This document shows, one piece after another, positions 25,967 to 35,131 of a stretch of DNA of 64,000 bases. Positions within the stretch are counted from its first letter, which is position 1. Each line of letters opens with the position of its first letter. The DNA lies in the NCBI GenBank assembly GCA_047777415.1, contig JBKEEO010000003.1, positions 42,748 through 106,747 of the forward strand, in the 5' to 3' direction. Under the pieces are notes generated by a model. That model did not search any database. It was not told the DNA's origin and saw nothing but the letters and a program-made list of their open reading frames with translations. Source of the DNA: Caproicibacter sp047777415 (lineage in GTDB: Bacteria; Bacillota; Clostridia; Oscillospirales; Acutalibacteraceae). Position numbers and translations under genes: made by a program.

Positions 25967-27634
25967 ATGGGACAAAAATGGTGGAAAGAGGCAGTCGTTT
26001 ACGAAATTTATCCACGCAGCTTTATGGACAGCAACGGCGACGGCATAGGAGATTTAAACGGTATTATTCAAAAACTGGATTATCTAAAGAATTTAGGCAT
26101 TGATGTCATTTGGCTGTGTCCCATTTATGATTCCCCTAATGCAGACAATGGATATGATATAAGGGATTACAGAAAAATAATGGCAGAGTTCGGCACGATG
26201 GAAGATTTTGACCGACTCCTTGCCTGCGCACATGCAAAAGGCATCAGGGTTGTTATGGATTTGGTAGTCAATCATACATCGGACGAGCACGAATTTTTTC
26301 AAAAGAGCAAACAAACTCCTGAAAATGAATACCGCGACTATTATATATGGCGTGAAGGCAAAGATGGAAAAGAACCCAACAACTGGGGTTCTATATTTGG
26401 GGGCTCAGCATGGAAATATGAAGAATCAGTAGGGCAGTATTATCTTCACCTTTTCGCGGAAAAACAGCCTGATTTAAACTGGGAAAATGAAAAATTGCGC
26501 AATCAAATTTACGATATGATGAAATGGTGGCTTGACAAAGGAATTGATGGTTTCCGTATGGATGTTATCAACTGTATTTCAAAAGATCAGCGTTTTCCGG
26601 ACGGTCAAATAGTTTCCGGCAGTCAGTATGCTTCAAGTTTTGCATATACGGCCAACAGGCCGCGTGTACATGAGTTTTTACAGGAAATGAACAGAAAAGT
26701 CTTAAGCCATTATGATATTATGACAGTCGGCGAGACTGGCGGCGTTACGACGGAAGAAGCTATCAAATATACGGCTGAAGACCGTCATGAACTTAATATG
26801 GTGTTTCAGTTTGAACATATCGATTTAGGTATGAATGAAAATGGAAAATGGAACGATATCCCTGTGCCAATTGACAAGTTTAAAAAGCTTATAACGAAGT
26901 GGCAAACCGAACTGAACGGAAAAGCATGGAACAGCCTGTTTCTAAGCAACCATGATCAGCCGCGGCAGGTGTCTCGATTTGGTGATGACGGAAAATATCG
27001 TGTGGAGTCCGCCAAACTTCTCGGCACTCTGCTGCACACGCTGCAAGGCACGCCTTTTATTTATCAGGGCGAAGAACTTGGTATGACAAATGTTAAATTT
27101 GACTCTATAGAGGATTACCGCGATATCGAAACGCTTAACATTTATAAAGAATTTACACAACGAGATCCTAATTCAAAAGACGAAATTATGCGGTATATAC
27201 ATAAAAAAAGTCGGGATAATGCTCGCACTCCGATGCAGTGGAGCAATTCCGCCAATGCAGGTTTTACGAGCGGCAAACCATGGATTAAAGTTAATCCAAA
27301 TTACACCGAAATAAATGTGGAAGATGAGATAAAGGACAAAAATTCTGTTTTGAACTATTATAAAAAACTGATTCGCTTGCGCAGGCAGTACGAAGTAATT
27401 GTTTATGGTGATTTTGAAGTTGTAAAAGATGAAGGTCCTTTGTATTGCTATCGGCGGACTTTAGACGATGAAAAACTGCTTGTGCTTTTAAATTTCAGTG
27501 CAGATGAAACGGAACTGACGCTTGCTGATAATATCGTTCCCCGAAAAATGCTTATTGGCAATTATATGGATTCATCAGAAGAAATTCCTAAAATCTTAAG
27601 ACCTTATGAGGCGCGTATCTATTTACTTCAATGA
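25967..27634 (+). CDS. Alpha-glucosidase / oligo-1,6-glucosidase, GH13
   Basis: The 555-residue cytoplasmic enzyme releases glucose from the non-reducing end of isomalto-oligosaccharides. All GH13 regions are present: VVNHTSDEH, GFRMDVIN with nucleophile D199, GETGG with acid E256 and LSNHDQPR with D330. The overall start WWKEAVVYEIYPRSF and QPDLNWEN are typical of subfamily 31. It is the last gene of the import operon and would finish what the GH66 enzyme begins. IS-A copy 3 begins 14 bp after its stop. Confidence 0.93.
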   Translation: MGQKWWKEAVVYEIYPRSFMDSNGDGIGDLNGIIQKLDYLKNLGIDVIWLCPIYDSPNADNGYDIRDYRKIMAEFGTMEDFDRLLACAHAKGIRVVMDLVVNHTSDEHEFFQKSKQTPENEYRDYYIWREGKDGKEPNNWGSIFGGSAWKYEESVGQYYLHLFAEKQPDLNWENEKLRNQIYDMMKWWLDKGIDGFRMDVINCISKDQRFPDGQIVSGSQYASSFAYTANRPRVHEFLQEMNRKVLSHYDIMTVGETGGVTTEEAIKYTAEDRHELNMVFQFEHIDLGMNENGKWNDIPVPIDKFKKLITKWQTELNGKAWNSLFLSNHDQPRQVSRFGDDGKYRVESAKLLGTLLHTLQGTPFIYQGEELGMTNVKFDSIEDYRDIETLNIYKEFTQRDPNSKDEIMRYIHKKSRDNARTPMQWSNSANAGFTSGKPWIKVNPNYTEINVEDEIKDKNSVLNYYKKLIRLRRQYEVIVYGDFEVVKDEGPLYCYRRTLDDEKLLVLLNFSADETELTLADNIVPRKMLIGNYMDSSEEIPKILRPYEARIYLLQ

Positions 27635-27664
27635 ATAAATGTCATGTTAAGGGCCTGCGGACAT

Positions 27665-28151
27665 TTTTGGGACTATATGGCTAATCTCATTTTGATTCTA
27701 TATTCTGCTGGACTAAAATCTCCAAGAGATATTTTGATTCTCATATCCCGATACCATACCATGTAAGCTTCCATCTGCGCATAAAATCCTCTACTGTGAT
27801 ACCTTGCCAAGAACGGCCGTAGAACATCTCATTCTTCCAAAAAAAACTTCACAAGCTGAATTGTCCGGTGAACACCCTTTCTGAGACATTGATCTGATCA
27901 ATCCTGCCTTACGGGTTCGATCTATCCAGCCCGGCCATCGGTAGTGACAGCCTCGATCTGAATGAATAATCGGATGCGTATTTTGATCAAGTGTACTGAT
28001 TGCACGATCAAGCATACGATTCACCAATTGTGCGTTTGGTTTACAGCTAATGTTCCATGCTACCGGCATACCATCATAGCAGTCAATAATAGGAGACAAA
28101 TATACTTTTCCTGCTGGAATTGAGAACTCTGTCACATCAGTCAGCCACTTC
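27665..28151 (-). pseudogene. IS3-family transposase, C-terminal piece (IS-A copy 3)
   Basis: Matches the C-terminal ~150 residues of the intact IS-A protein, from about WLTDVTEF to the stop. Small deletions shift the frame near 27832 (after EVFFGRM) and 27775. It is the downstream half of the gene split at 28152. Confidence 0.85.
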
Positions 28152-29483
28152 GATGGAGTACAATAAAGTTCGCAATTTCATAAAGGCATAGAAAAGTCAT
28201 TGGGACTCCGATAAAATGAATGGTTAGAAGACATTCAAAAAAGGAGAGATACCCAATGACTCACAAAAAGGATATCACAGATTTGACAGAATTGCTACTA
28301 AAATGTATGGCGCAGCCGGATCCAATGCTGTCGATGCTGGAATGGCTGTGTACCCGTCTGATGGAAGCAGAGGTCTCCGGTATCGTTGGCGCAGAAAAGA
28401 ATGCACACAATCCGTCACGCCGTGATTACCGCTGCGGCTATCGGCCACGTCGATTGGATACTCGTATGGGAACGATGTATCTAATGGTACCAAAACTCCG
28501 AAATCAGGGCTATATCCCGTTTTTCGTAACAGAACGCAAGCGCAGTGAAGCAGCGCTGATTCAAGTGGTTCAAGAAGCGTTTGTGCAGGGTGTATCTACG
28601 CGAAAGATGGAGAAACTAGCTCGCAGTCTTGGAATTGAGAATCTTTCCCGCAGTCAAGTCAGTGAAATGACGAAAGGCCTTAACGAGCAGGTGCAGTACT
28701 TCCGCAGCCGGCCTCTGACGGGTCGCTATCCTGTCATTTGGACAGATGCACTGTATGAAAAAATCCGTATGGATGGCCGGGTCGTCAGCATGGCTGTGAT
28801 GGTAGTTTGTGGCGTCAATGAACAGGGGCATAGGGATATCATTGCCGTGGAGCCAATGCTCGATGAATCCAAAGAAAGTTATTCTCAATTATTTCAAAGT
28901 CTGTTAGATCGTGGACTGAAAACACCGCTCCTGGTGGTTTCAGACGCGAATAAAGGGCTGATTGCAGCCATCCGTGAGAGTTTTCCGGGAGCCTCCTGGC
29001 AACGGTGCAAAGTCCATTTTATGCGAAATATTTTGGCTCATGTACCCCAGAAGGACAAAGAATCCTTTGCGGCTCAGTTAAAAGAAATTTGGCTGGCACC
29101 TTCCGCTGAAATAGCTAGACAACGCGCGAAGCAAATATCAGAACAGTATGGAAAACGCTTTCCAAAAGCAATAGAGCTCCTGGAAGATGGACTGGAAGAT
29201 TCTCTAGCCTTCTATGCTTTTCCAGAACTTGATGCCCGCAAAATTTCCTCGACCAATATGTTGGAACGACTGAACAAGGAAATTCGCCGCAGAACCAGCG
29301 TAGTCGGAATATTTCCTAATCCGGATTCCTATCTACGGCTGGTAACAACACATCTGATGGAGTATGCGGAGGACTGGTCTATTTCCAGAGCATACTTAAA
29401 CCCGAAATCCATTCTTTCACTGTTAAACGTAGCCTAATTCATTTTCCGGAGTCCCGAAATTGCGAACTTCCCTTGACACTAGG
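28152..29483 (+). mobile_element. IS-B copy, complete (1332 bp), inserted in IS-A copy 3
   Basis: Ends are GATGGAGTACAATAAAGTTCGCAATTT (left) and AAATTGCGAACTTCCCTTGACACTAGG (right), inverted repeats over the AAGTTCGCAATTT core. It is flanked by GCCACTTC (28144-28151) and GCCACTTT (29484-29491), an 8-bp target duplication with one later change. The length is identical to the copy at 43764. Confidence 0.92.
28256..29437 (+). CDS. IS256/Mutator-type transposase (IS-B, full length)
   Basis: The 393-residue DDE transposase begins at ATG 28256 behind AAGGAGAG (28241-28248). Landmarks are CGYRPRRLDTRMGTMYLMVP, VIWTDALYEKIRMDGRV (first Asp), LLVVSDANKGL (second Asp), ASWQRCKVHFMRNIL (family signature) and NMLERLNKEIRRRTSVVGIFPN with the last Glu. 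It appears functional and may mobilise the deleted IS-B copies in trans. Confidence 0.93.
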   Translation: MTHKKDITDLTELLLKCMAQPDPMLSMLEWLCTRLMEAEVSGIVGAEKNAHNPSRRDYRCGYRPRRLDTRMGTMYLMVPKLRNQGYIPFFVTERKRSEAALIQVVQEAFVQGVSTRKMEKLARSLGIENLSRSQVSEMTKGLNEQVQYFRSRPLTGRYPVIWTDALYEKIRMDGRVVSMAVMVVCGVNEQGHRDIIAVEPMLDESKESYSQLFQSLLDRGLKTPLLVVSDANKGLIAAIRESFPGASWQRCKVHFMRNILAHVPQKDKESFAAQLKEIWLAPSAEIARQRAKQISEQYGKRFPKAIELLEDGLEDSLAFYAFPELDARKISSTNMLERLNKEIRRRTSVVGIFPNPDSYLRLVTTHLMEYAEDWSISRAYLNPKSILSLLNVA

Positions 29484-30186
29484 GCCACTTTCTGATTTGG
29501 CTTGTCATCTCTGAAATTTCTCTGAATAACATTTGGTACTTCAGGGCTAATTTCCCCTTTGTAAGAGCAGTATTTCCTCGCTTTTCTGCCTTTCACAACC
29601 AAGCCATTTTCACGCATAATTTGACGTATCACCTTTTCGGATAGGGTATAGCCCTCTCGGTTCAATACTATTTTAATTCTGCGATTCTACGACATCCATA
29701 TCTTTCCTGACTGTTATGGAATATGGTCGCAACAGCTTGATAATCATCTTTATGCTTCTTTGCAAAACTGACACGTTTGTTTTGATAGTAATAGCTGCTC
29801 TTGGCCAGTTTGAGCTTTTTTATCAGTACAGACAGTGGATACTTCTCTTTTAGGGCATCAACAATCACTGCCTTTTCCCTGTTGTTCAAGGGACTCTTGT
29901 TGACGCCGGGGTCTTTTTTTAGCACATCAATTTATACATCTTCTCCCAGCTCAAAGCAACGGTGTAGAATCTCAAGTTTTCATTCTATTGGTGGATGGCG
30001 AGGGTGCTCCGGTGTATGATATCCACAAAAGGTGCATCGATTTTCCGGTAAGGTTCGTTTTCGATTGATCCAGTTGTATAGCGTTTGCCTTCGTACCGGA
30101 TATCCCAAAATCGTTATTGTTTTTGTTGCCGATTTCGTTTCTTCATAAACCTCCAGGGCTTTGCGATATTGTTCCTCTGAATACAT
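29484..30186 (-). pseudogene. IS3-family transposase, N-terminal piece (IS-A copy 3)
   Basis: The ORF from ATG 30186 gives the N-terminal ~68 residues of the IS-A protein (GYPVRRQTLYNWINRKR). It is followed by a ~230-bp deletion near 29935 and more frame breaks near 29690. The DNA then runs into the IS-B insertion at 29483. Confidence 0.85.
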
Positions 30187-30370
30187 TCTCTGTTTCCTTC
30201 CTGAGTGTATTCAGTCCAACTTTTGTCCGCAGGCCCCCATCCTAATTTATACGACACTTGTACGACATAAAAAGTGTTTTTTCATGTTATATAATGAATT
30301 GACATTTGTGTAAATGCCGATGTTGATGCGATTTTGAGCATTATCCTGCATTTTATTTTCACTTTTTTAG

Positions 30371-30433
30371 AAGATTCAGGTTCTTGTGAACCATTAAACG
30401 TTCATGCGGGTTCAAGTCCCGCCTCTCGCACCA
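30371..30433 (+). tRNA. 3-prime half of tRNA-Leu(CAG): attachment-site footprint, not a complete tRNA
   Basis: The stretch folds as the 3-prime half of a type II tRNA: anticodon arm AAGA-TTCAGGT-TCTT with anticodon CAG, long variable arm TGAAC/GTTCA, T arm GCGGG-TTCAAGT-CCCGC, acceptor strand CTCTCGC and encoded CCA. No 5-prime half with D arm is found upstream, where the DNA is AT-rich and unrelated. A tRNA cut at the anticodon arm is the typical att site left by tyrosine-recombinase integration. The intact tRNA should sit at the other end of the element, outside the window. Confidence 0.8.
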
Positions 30434-30450
30434 ATCAATACTCGAAAGGA

Positions 30451-30497
30451 CGCATAAACACTGGGTTTTCCGGTTGTTTATGCGGTCTTTTTATTTT
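30451..30497 (+). terminator. Intrinsic terminator of the tRNA
   Basis: CGCATAAACA (30451-30460) pairs perfectly with TGTTTATGCG (30475-30484), followed by GTCTTTTTATTTTT. It lies 18 bp behind the CCA end, where a tRNA terminator is expected, supporting that this side is the original chromosome. Confidence 0.8.
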
Positions 30498-30499
30498 TG

Positions 30500-31092
30500 G
30501 CTCTATGTCAATAGTTGGGGTCACCCAAAATGGAAACATCGAATGGAGCGGCGTTAAGCTGCTCCATTTTTCGTTGAAACATGGAACATATGAAGCATGC
30601 GATTGCGGAAGCGACGAAAATTACGATAACCGTAGGCATTGCGTTTAAGAACCTTAATCTTGTTGTTAACCCCTTCGGTAAAACCGTTGGTGTAAGGGCA
30701 GTGGAATGAATTCAGAATACCTTTTGACCAGCGAATCATGGTATTTGCACAAGCAACAAATCTTGAAAGGCCACTGTTTTGTGCGGTCATAATCCAATGG
30801 GATAGCGCTGTCCGTGCGGACTGACTGTCGGAGGAATCAAGAACTTTGAAAAACTGTTCTTTAAGAGAGTAGGCTGTCAGCAAACGGCTGCTTGCATAAA
30901 GCATGATATTAACCTGTTGTTTTTGCTCCGGAGTGAGAAATTCATATCGTTTGTTCAGCAAGGTTCGAGAGCGCTTAAAGTAAATTCTTCGGGTCTTGCT
31001 AAACCTTTTCTGTTCTTCCTTGCGAACGGCTTCAAAAGCCCAAAATACTTGACGAATGTAATGATATTTGTCAATGACATAATTTGAATTTT
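30500..31092 (-). mobile_element. ISL3-family element remnant (3-prime part)
   Basis: The end GGCTCTATGTCAATAGTTGGGGTCACCC at 30500 is typical of ISL3 elements. The remaining coding part is the C-terminal third of the transposase. The rest is missing beyond 31092, where IS481-type sequence begins. Confidence 0.75.
30554..31092 (-). pseudogene. ISL3-family transposase, C-terminal fragment
   Basis: About 135 residues are open from 30961 and another ~40 codons of recognisable sequence precede them (DKYHYIRQVFWAFEAVRKEEQ). The C-terminal signature GFTEGVNNKIKVLKRNAYGY with the final catalytic Glu is intact. The N-terminal zinc and HTH regions and the first acidic residues are absent, so it is inactive. 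Confidence 0.85.
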
Positions 31093-31099
31093 TAAAATA

Positions 31100-31285
31100 T
31101 GTATTGTAGTCCTATACAAAACGACAAAGAAAATTCCCGCTTTGTAGGTTTGTCAAACATATTGGACAGTATGGGAATGTAAAAATTCAGAAGGAGACAA
31201 CCAACGAAGAGGACGCATCGGTATATTATTAGAGCGGTGTAAGTAGCTGGAAAGTTGGTTTTTAAAGTCCGCTAAGGAGTAAAAA
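31100..31285 (-). mobile_element. IS481-family element remnant
   Basis: 31107-31130 (ATGTATTGTAGTCCTATACA) resembles the outer end of the IS481-type element near 40535. 31153-31280 encodes the C-terminal tail of its transposase (YSLADFKNQLSSYLHRSNN, then PMRPLRWLSPSEFL). This is the part missing from the copy at 39660. It joins IS-C sequence at 31286. Confidence 0.6.
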
Positions 31286-32163
31286 GGCACTCTGTAATAT
31301 TTTGTGTAAATTAAAAGTTCTTTCAGATAAGAATTCAGGCGTTTTTTTGATTTGCAGCGCAAATTAAAAGGTTGGATTTGCTCCTGATTGATCCATATTC
31401 CTCAAAGCTGCCGAGGTATTCGCGCCAAGCGCGAATGTCAAAACAGCTTTGGGGAAATTCTAATTTGCAGAGGCAATCAGCCTGCCGCTCGGTCGGCAAA
31501 CAGGATATTTAACTGATTAAAACAAAGTCCCAATTTCGACACCTGCAGGTCCAATGTTCGACAATCTTTTTCGATGCCAAATACAACATTTTACGCAAGG
31601 AATCGTCATTCATAAAGGATGTCTTATTTTTGGTAATCCTTCGGAAACTGGCGGTTCAGTCCCTCAATGATATTTGTTGTATATATGATTTTCCAAATCT
31701 CAGCCGGGTATGCGTAAAATGTGGAGAGAATTTCCTGGTTGTTTTCCTAGCTCTTTACACAGGAAGGATAAGATTTAACCTATTTTTTTGATTTTCGGTT
31801 CATATTCACCATTACGGTCACGGGGAATCTTTACAGGAATCTCTTCAATCTGCGTTTTTACGCTCTTCTTGGAATACCCGTTTCTGTAATTTTTCGACTC
31901 TGTCGTTTCATCAACATTTGATAGTCTCTTGTTTTTTCTTAGCCTAACTTTTCCTCCAATTCGCTTTCCATCACTTGTTGAAGAACATCACGAAACATGT
32001 CTTTCATGGCTTCCATGATATCCGCAGTGCTGCTGAATTCTTGGCGGTTGACATACTCCCTTAAAAGTTCTGCCGGTACTCTACTCATCAAAATGACTTC
32101 CTTTCAGACTTATAATTTTGCCTGAAAGAAGGTCTGATATTTAGCTTTTACACAGAATTTTAG
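31286..32163 (-). mobile_element. IS-C (IS256-type) deletion derivative
   Basis: Both ends are present: GGCACTCTGTAATATTTTGTGTAAAT (31286) and TTTACACAGAATTTTA (to ~32163), inverted repeats of the IS256 kind. Inside, in reverse order, are the transposase start (32090-31915: LLREYVNRQEFSSTADIMEAM-type sequence with frame breaks, then NYRNGYSKKSVKTQIEE and IPRDRNGEYEPK) and its end (about 31770-31540: IYTTNIIEGLNRQFPKDY, DDSLRKMLYLASKKIVEHW). The central catalytic region is deleted. No intact gene remains in this ~0.9 kb; 32164-32312 holds nothing recognisable. Confidence 0.75.
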
Positions 32164-32312
32164 GCGGCCTCGGAGTTCGTATGATAATAAAGGATCCATC
32201 CTTCAATTCATGAGCCAGATGGATCCTTAAAAAATATAATCCCCCTGTTTGAAAATCTCTTCCGTTTTAATTCCACATTCGGTAAATCCCTGTATGTAAT
32301 ATTCTTATTATA

Positions 32313-32834
32313 TTAAGCAAACAAGAGAATAGCAAAAGTAATACACCAAACGATTGCATATCCATTGCTTTGCCCGAGCATTTTGGCCCTTTTAAACAGG
32401 TATGCAGGTATCAACCAAGCTGATCCTATCTTTTGCGTATTATACCCGGCAGCTTTAAGTTTTTTCTCATCGAGAGAGCACAGCCATATATTCAGACCGA
32501 GTGTAATAAACCAAAGTGATTCGCTGCCGACTCCTATGGAAACCGCAACGATATATTCAATGATGGAACCTAGAATTGGCATAAACGCCAGCCACCATAC
32601 AATTGTGTTGTCAACAGCGCTGCCAGATACCGGAGGGGGCACAGCCGCATTTTGACTAATTAATCCAGGCTGTGATAATGGACGCCAGTCGGGATATCCC
32701 TGTTTCCAAACTAAGGTTTCTCTTTGAATAATTCCCGAGTGATAAAGCTGTATGATGCTGCTTTGAGACACCGGCCCCCTTCTCTCACCGTTAATTTCAT
32801 AATACCAGCCTGTTTGTCTTGTGTTTTCAATCAT
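32313..32834 (-). CDS. GYF-domain membrane protein
   Basis: The 173-residue protein has an N-terminal GYF_2-type domain (residues ~8-55: WYYEINGERRGPVSQSSIIQLY, given as WYYEINGERRGP and SQSSIIQLY, then ETLVWKQGYPDWRPL). Two or three membrane stretches follow (~75-115 and ~150-173). GYF_2 domains in bacteria are thought to bind peptides or other proteins near the membrane; the precise role is unknown. It lies 48 bp behind a second GYF protein and the two are surely related by duplication of the domain. Confidence 0.8.
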   Translation of the reverse strand: MIENTRQTGWYYEINGERRGPVSQSSIIQLYHSGIIQRETLVWKQGYPDWRPLSQPGLISQNAAVPPPVSGSAVDNTIVWWLAFMPILGSIIEYIVAVSIGVGSESLWFITLGLNIWLCSLDEKKLKAAGYNTQKIGSAWLIPAYLFKRAKMLGQSNGYAIVWCITFAILLFA

Positions 32835-32882
32835 GATTGCATCATCCCTTTTTAAAAATATTTATATAAAGATATAAAATTT

Positions 32883-33521
32883 TCAATCGATTCCCATCAT
32901 GCTTTTGGCAGTGCTCTTATCAATACGGGTCATTGTAACAACATTGCTCAAGTTTGGTATACTCACTTGAATGGTATTATCATCTACGAAAGAAACAGAC
33001 AATACCATAAATCGATTATTTTTAAAAAGCGTTACTTTATAAGAACCATCATTGTTTTTGATCGCTAGATAGTTGCCTGAACACGGCGCATCACCCACAT
33101 CGTAAATCCAACATTTCCCATTATCAAATAACATGACTTCACTGGTTGTTCCAAAGATGCTTTGTCCTTGCCAGCCTCCCTCCAAAGGCGTTTTGGCGAA
33201 AAATCGAAAATAACCGAAAATACAGCTTAAGATTAGTATCATTGTGATGATGATAACCGGAATGGCTGCTTTAGATGATGTACGAGAATATGCTAGATTT
33301 GTTGTGGCAGGAATGAAAGTGGGACCGCCTTTTATAAACTGCCAAATCGGTTTCCAATCAAGGAATCCCTGCTTCCAAAGTAAGGTGTTATCTTTGAGGA
33401 GTCCTATTTCATATAGTTGTGCAACGGCAGCACTCGTCAGTGGTCCCTTACTATTACCGTTAATGTAGTAATACCATATCGCTTTCTGTTTGTTTTGGGA
33501 GATTCTCCGCTGATTATTCAT
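32883..33521 (-). CDS. GYF-domain protein with one membrane helix and an extracellular beta domain
   Basis: ATG 33521 is preferred to GTG 33533 because AAAGGTGGG then lies at proper distance. The 212-residue protein has a GYF_2-type domain (~12-60: IWYYYINGNSKGPLTSAAV, DNTLLWKQGFLDWKPIW), a membrane helix (~91-110: IPVIIITMILILSCIFGYF) and an outer domain of ~100 residues. The outer part resembles lipocalin-like 'how much product remains' folds (PLEGGWQG...SEVMLFDNGKC...IQVSIPNLSNVVTM). The last assignment is weak. It is the first of two genes in a small minus-strand operon. Confidence 0.75.
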   Translation of the reverse strand: MNNQRRISQNKQKAIWYYYINGNSKGPLTSAAVAQLYEIGLLKDNTLLWKQGFLDWKPIWQFIKGGPTFIPATTNLAYSRTSSKAAIPVIIITMILILSCIFGYFRFFAKTPLEGGWQGQSIFGTTSEVMLFDNGKCWIYDVGDAPCSGNYLAIKNNDGSYKVTLFKNNRFMVLSVSFVDDNTIQVSIPNLSNVVTMTRIDKSTAKSMMGID

Positions 33522-33669
33522 TGCATTTCCCACCTTTTAATCGACAAAATGTTCGCTTTCGGTTTTATTCCGATTTTTATCATCTGAGAATTTTGTCGTT
33601 TTTCTGCACATAGTATAGGGTAATTGAATGGACAGATTCTGGGCATGAAGTAAAAACAGCAAAAAATTA

Positions 33670-33693
33670 CCTGAGCAGATTGCACTGCTCAGG
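33670..33693 (-). terminator. Intrinsic terminator behind the WYL regulator
   Basis: CCTGAGCAG and CTGCTCAGG form a perfect 9-bp stem with a 6-base loop. On the minus strand it is followed by TAATTTTTTGCTGTTTTT, so it terminates transcription of the gene at 33754-34731 before the GYF operon. Confidence 0.85.
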
Positions 33694-33753
33694 TGCTCAG
33701 GATAGATTGTATTTCTCACTTAATGCATTGGAAAGGTTGTTCGGCAAGTTGAT

Positions 33754-34731
33754 TTATTGATAGTTTTGAAGCGTTTTTTCTAACGTTTCTTTCATTTCTT
33801 TTCGAAGCTTTTCAGGTTTTATGACCTCGAGAAATTCTCTTTGGCTTAAAAGCCACATGATGATTCCTCTGTCAAAGACTTCTGCTTCTACAATTGCCTT
33901 TTCTCCATCATGCCCGACAACTTTCGCAGTAGGGATACGGTCAAGTACTGCTTCAAGGGAAGCTCCCCAAAATTTAAACTGAAGATGAATTAATTGTCCC
34001 GGATACATAAATTGAATCCGTTTATGAAACTCACTTTCTTCAAAGCGATTTTTATAGGGTACGTTAAAATGTTCTTCCGTTGCAGAATAGCTTTGAAAAC
34101 GATCGACCCTGAAAACCGCGGGTTGATCTTTTTCTATACCGCAAATGTCTGCTATAAGGTAAAAATAATATTCACTAAAAATCAGTCCAAGCGGTTTCAA
34201 ACGGTACTTTTTTGTAGTTCCATCCTGACGTGTATATGTAACCACTGCATATTGGAAATGCTGAATGCTTAAAGAGATTTTCCAGATAAAATCGATGATA
34301 TCTTTCCCATGTTGTGGCGGAACATAATAATGTAGTTCATTTTGAACTGCTTTTTTTATGGATCCCTTATCGTCACACAGACTTAAAAAAGTCGTTATGA
34401 CCCTTTTCATTTCTGTGGCTGAAAACGCTCTTGACTCTAACAAGACTTTTATGAGAGCAAAGACATCACTGTCCGAAAGAAATACATTGGAGCCATTGGA
34501 GCGATTTAGCAAACGATAGCCCTTTTCTTTCGGGCAATATGTAATTTTACATTCTAAACTGTTGTGCAGCCGAAAGTATTCATTTAAATCTGCAATATCC
34601 CGGTGTATCGATTTTTTCGTTACATTATAATAATCTGCAATTTGTTGTGTGTTTATTAAATTTCCGCGACTAAATTTCTCAAATAAATCCAACATACGAA
34701 ATGTTTTATTTGCACTGTATGAAGATACCAT
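33754..34731 (-). CDS. YafY-type transcription regulator (HTH_11 plus WYL domain)
   Basis: The 325-residue regulator has a DeoR-like winged HTH at residues ~8-60 (INTQQIADYYNVTKKSIHRDIADL), a central helical part and a WYL ligand-binding domain (~155-235: FQYAVVTYTRQDG, LKPLGLIFSEYYFYLIADI). A WCX extension follows, ending in the typical RGIIMWLLSQ and EFLEVIKPEKLR. It has its own terminator and starts behind GAGGTGA. WYL regulators often sense nucleic-acid or small-molecule ligands and control defence or stress genes; its target here is unknown, perhaps the GYF pair downstream. Confidence 0.88.
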   Translation of the reverse strand: MVSSYSANKTFRMLDLFEKFSRGNLINTQQIADYYNVTKKSIHRDIADLNEYFRLHNSLECKITYCPKEKGYRLLNRSNGSNVFLSDSDVFALIKVLLESRAFSATEMKRVITTFLSLCDDKGSIKKAVQNELHYYVPPQHGKDIIDFIWKISLSIQHFQYAVVTYTRQDGTTKKYRLKPLGLIFSEYYFYLIADICGIEKDQPAVFRVDRFQSYSATEEHFNVPYKNRFEESEFHKRIQFMYPGQLIHLQFKFWGASLEAVLDRIPTAKVVGHDGEKAIVEAEVFDRGIIMWLLSQREFLEVIKPEKLRKEMKETLEKTLQNYQ

Positions 34732-35131
34732 GTTTTCACCTCGAGAATATTTTAGGGTAAAACCGTTCTAACTTGCGGTCATATCAAGAAAATTTTGCAA
34801 AATAATTCGATGCCGTCAGTTTATACCGATAATTAGTTGGCAGAATATTTTTCAATGTTTGACTGTTTTATCAGTGCCATTTGGAATAAATATTCCATGT
34901 TGTGCTAATGCTAGAAACCGCCACATAGCAAGGTTGAGCACAGACTAACCACTAAGCACTGCTGCCATTCTGAAAGCAAGTCTGTTATTTAGCTTTTACA
35001 CAAAATTTTATGGGATCTTACATATTGAAAAAAACTTATTTTAAAACCCTCTTATTCGAAATTGCCATACAGAGTATAGGGGAGTATTTATTCACAATCA
35101 AAAAGACATTATCCCCAAACAGCGTAATCAT
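34732..35131. other. Gene-free region with an IS-C end fragment
   Basis: Around 34988-35012 the sequence TTTAGCTTTTACACAAAATTTTATGGGATC matches the transposase-proximal end of IS-C (compare 32140-32163 and, reversed, 46725-46750). The rest is AT-rich without a convincing gene. Confidence 0.5.

Larger units (their letters stand above)
27648..30234 (-). mobile_element. IS-A copy 3, decayed and split by IS-B
   Basis: The left part (27648-28151) and right part (29484-30234) are the two sides of one IS-A element. Its outer ends are GGGCCTGCGGACATTTTTGG and ...TTTTGTCCGCAGGCCCCC. The transposase is interrupted by IS-B and also has several small deletions, near 27775, 27832, 29690 and 29935, so it is dead. 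Confidence 0.85.

Noticed and set aside
30371..30433. A complete tRNA gene
   Set aside because: Only the 3-prime half folds; no acceptor 5-prime strand or D arm lies upstream.
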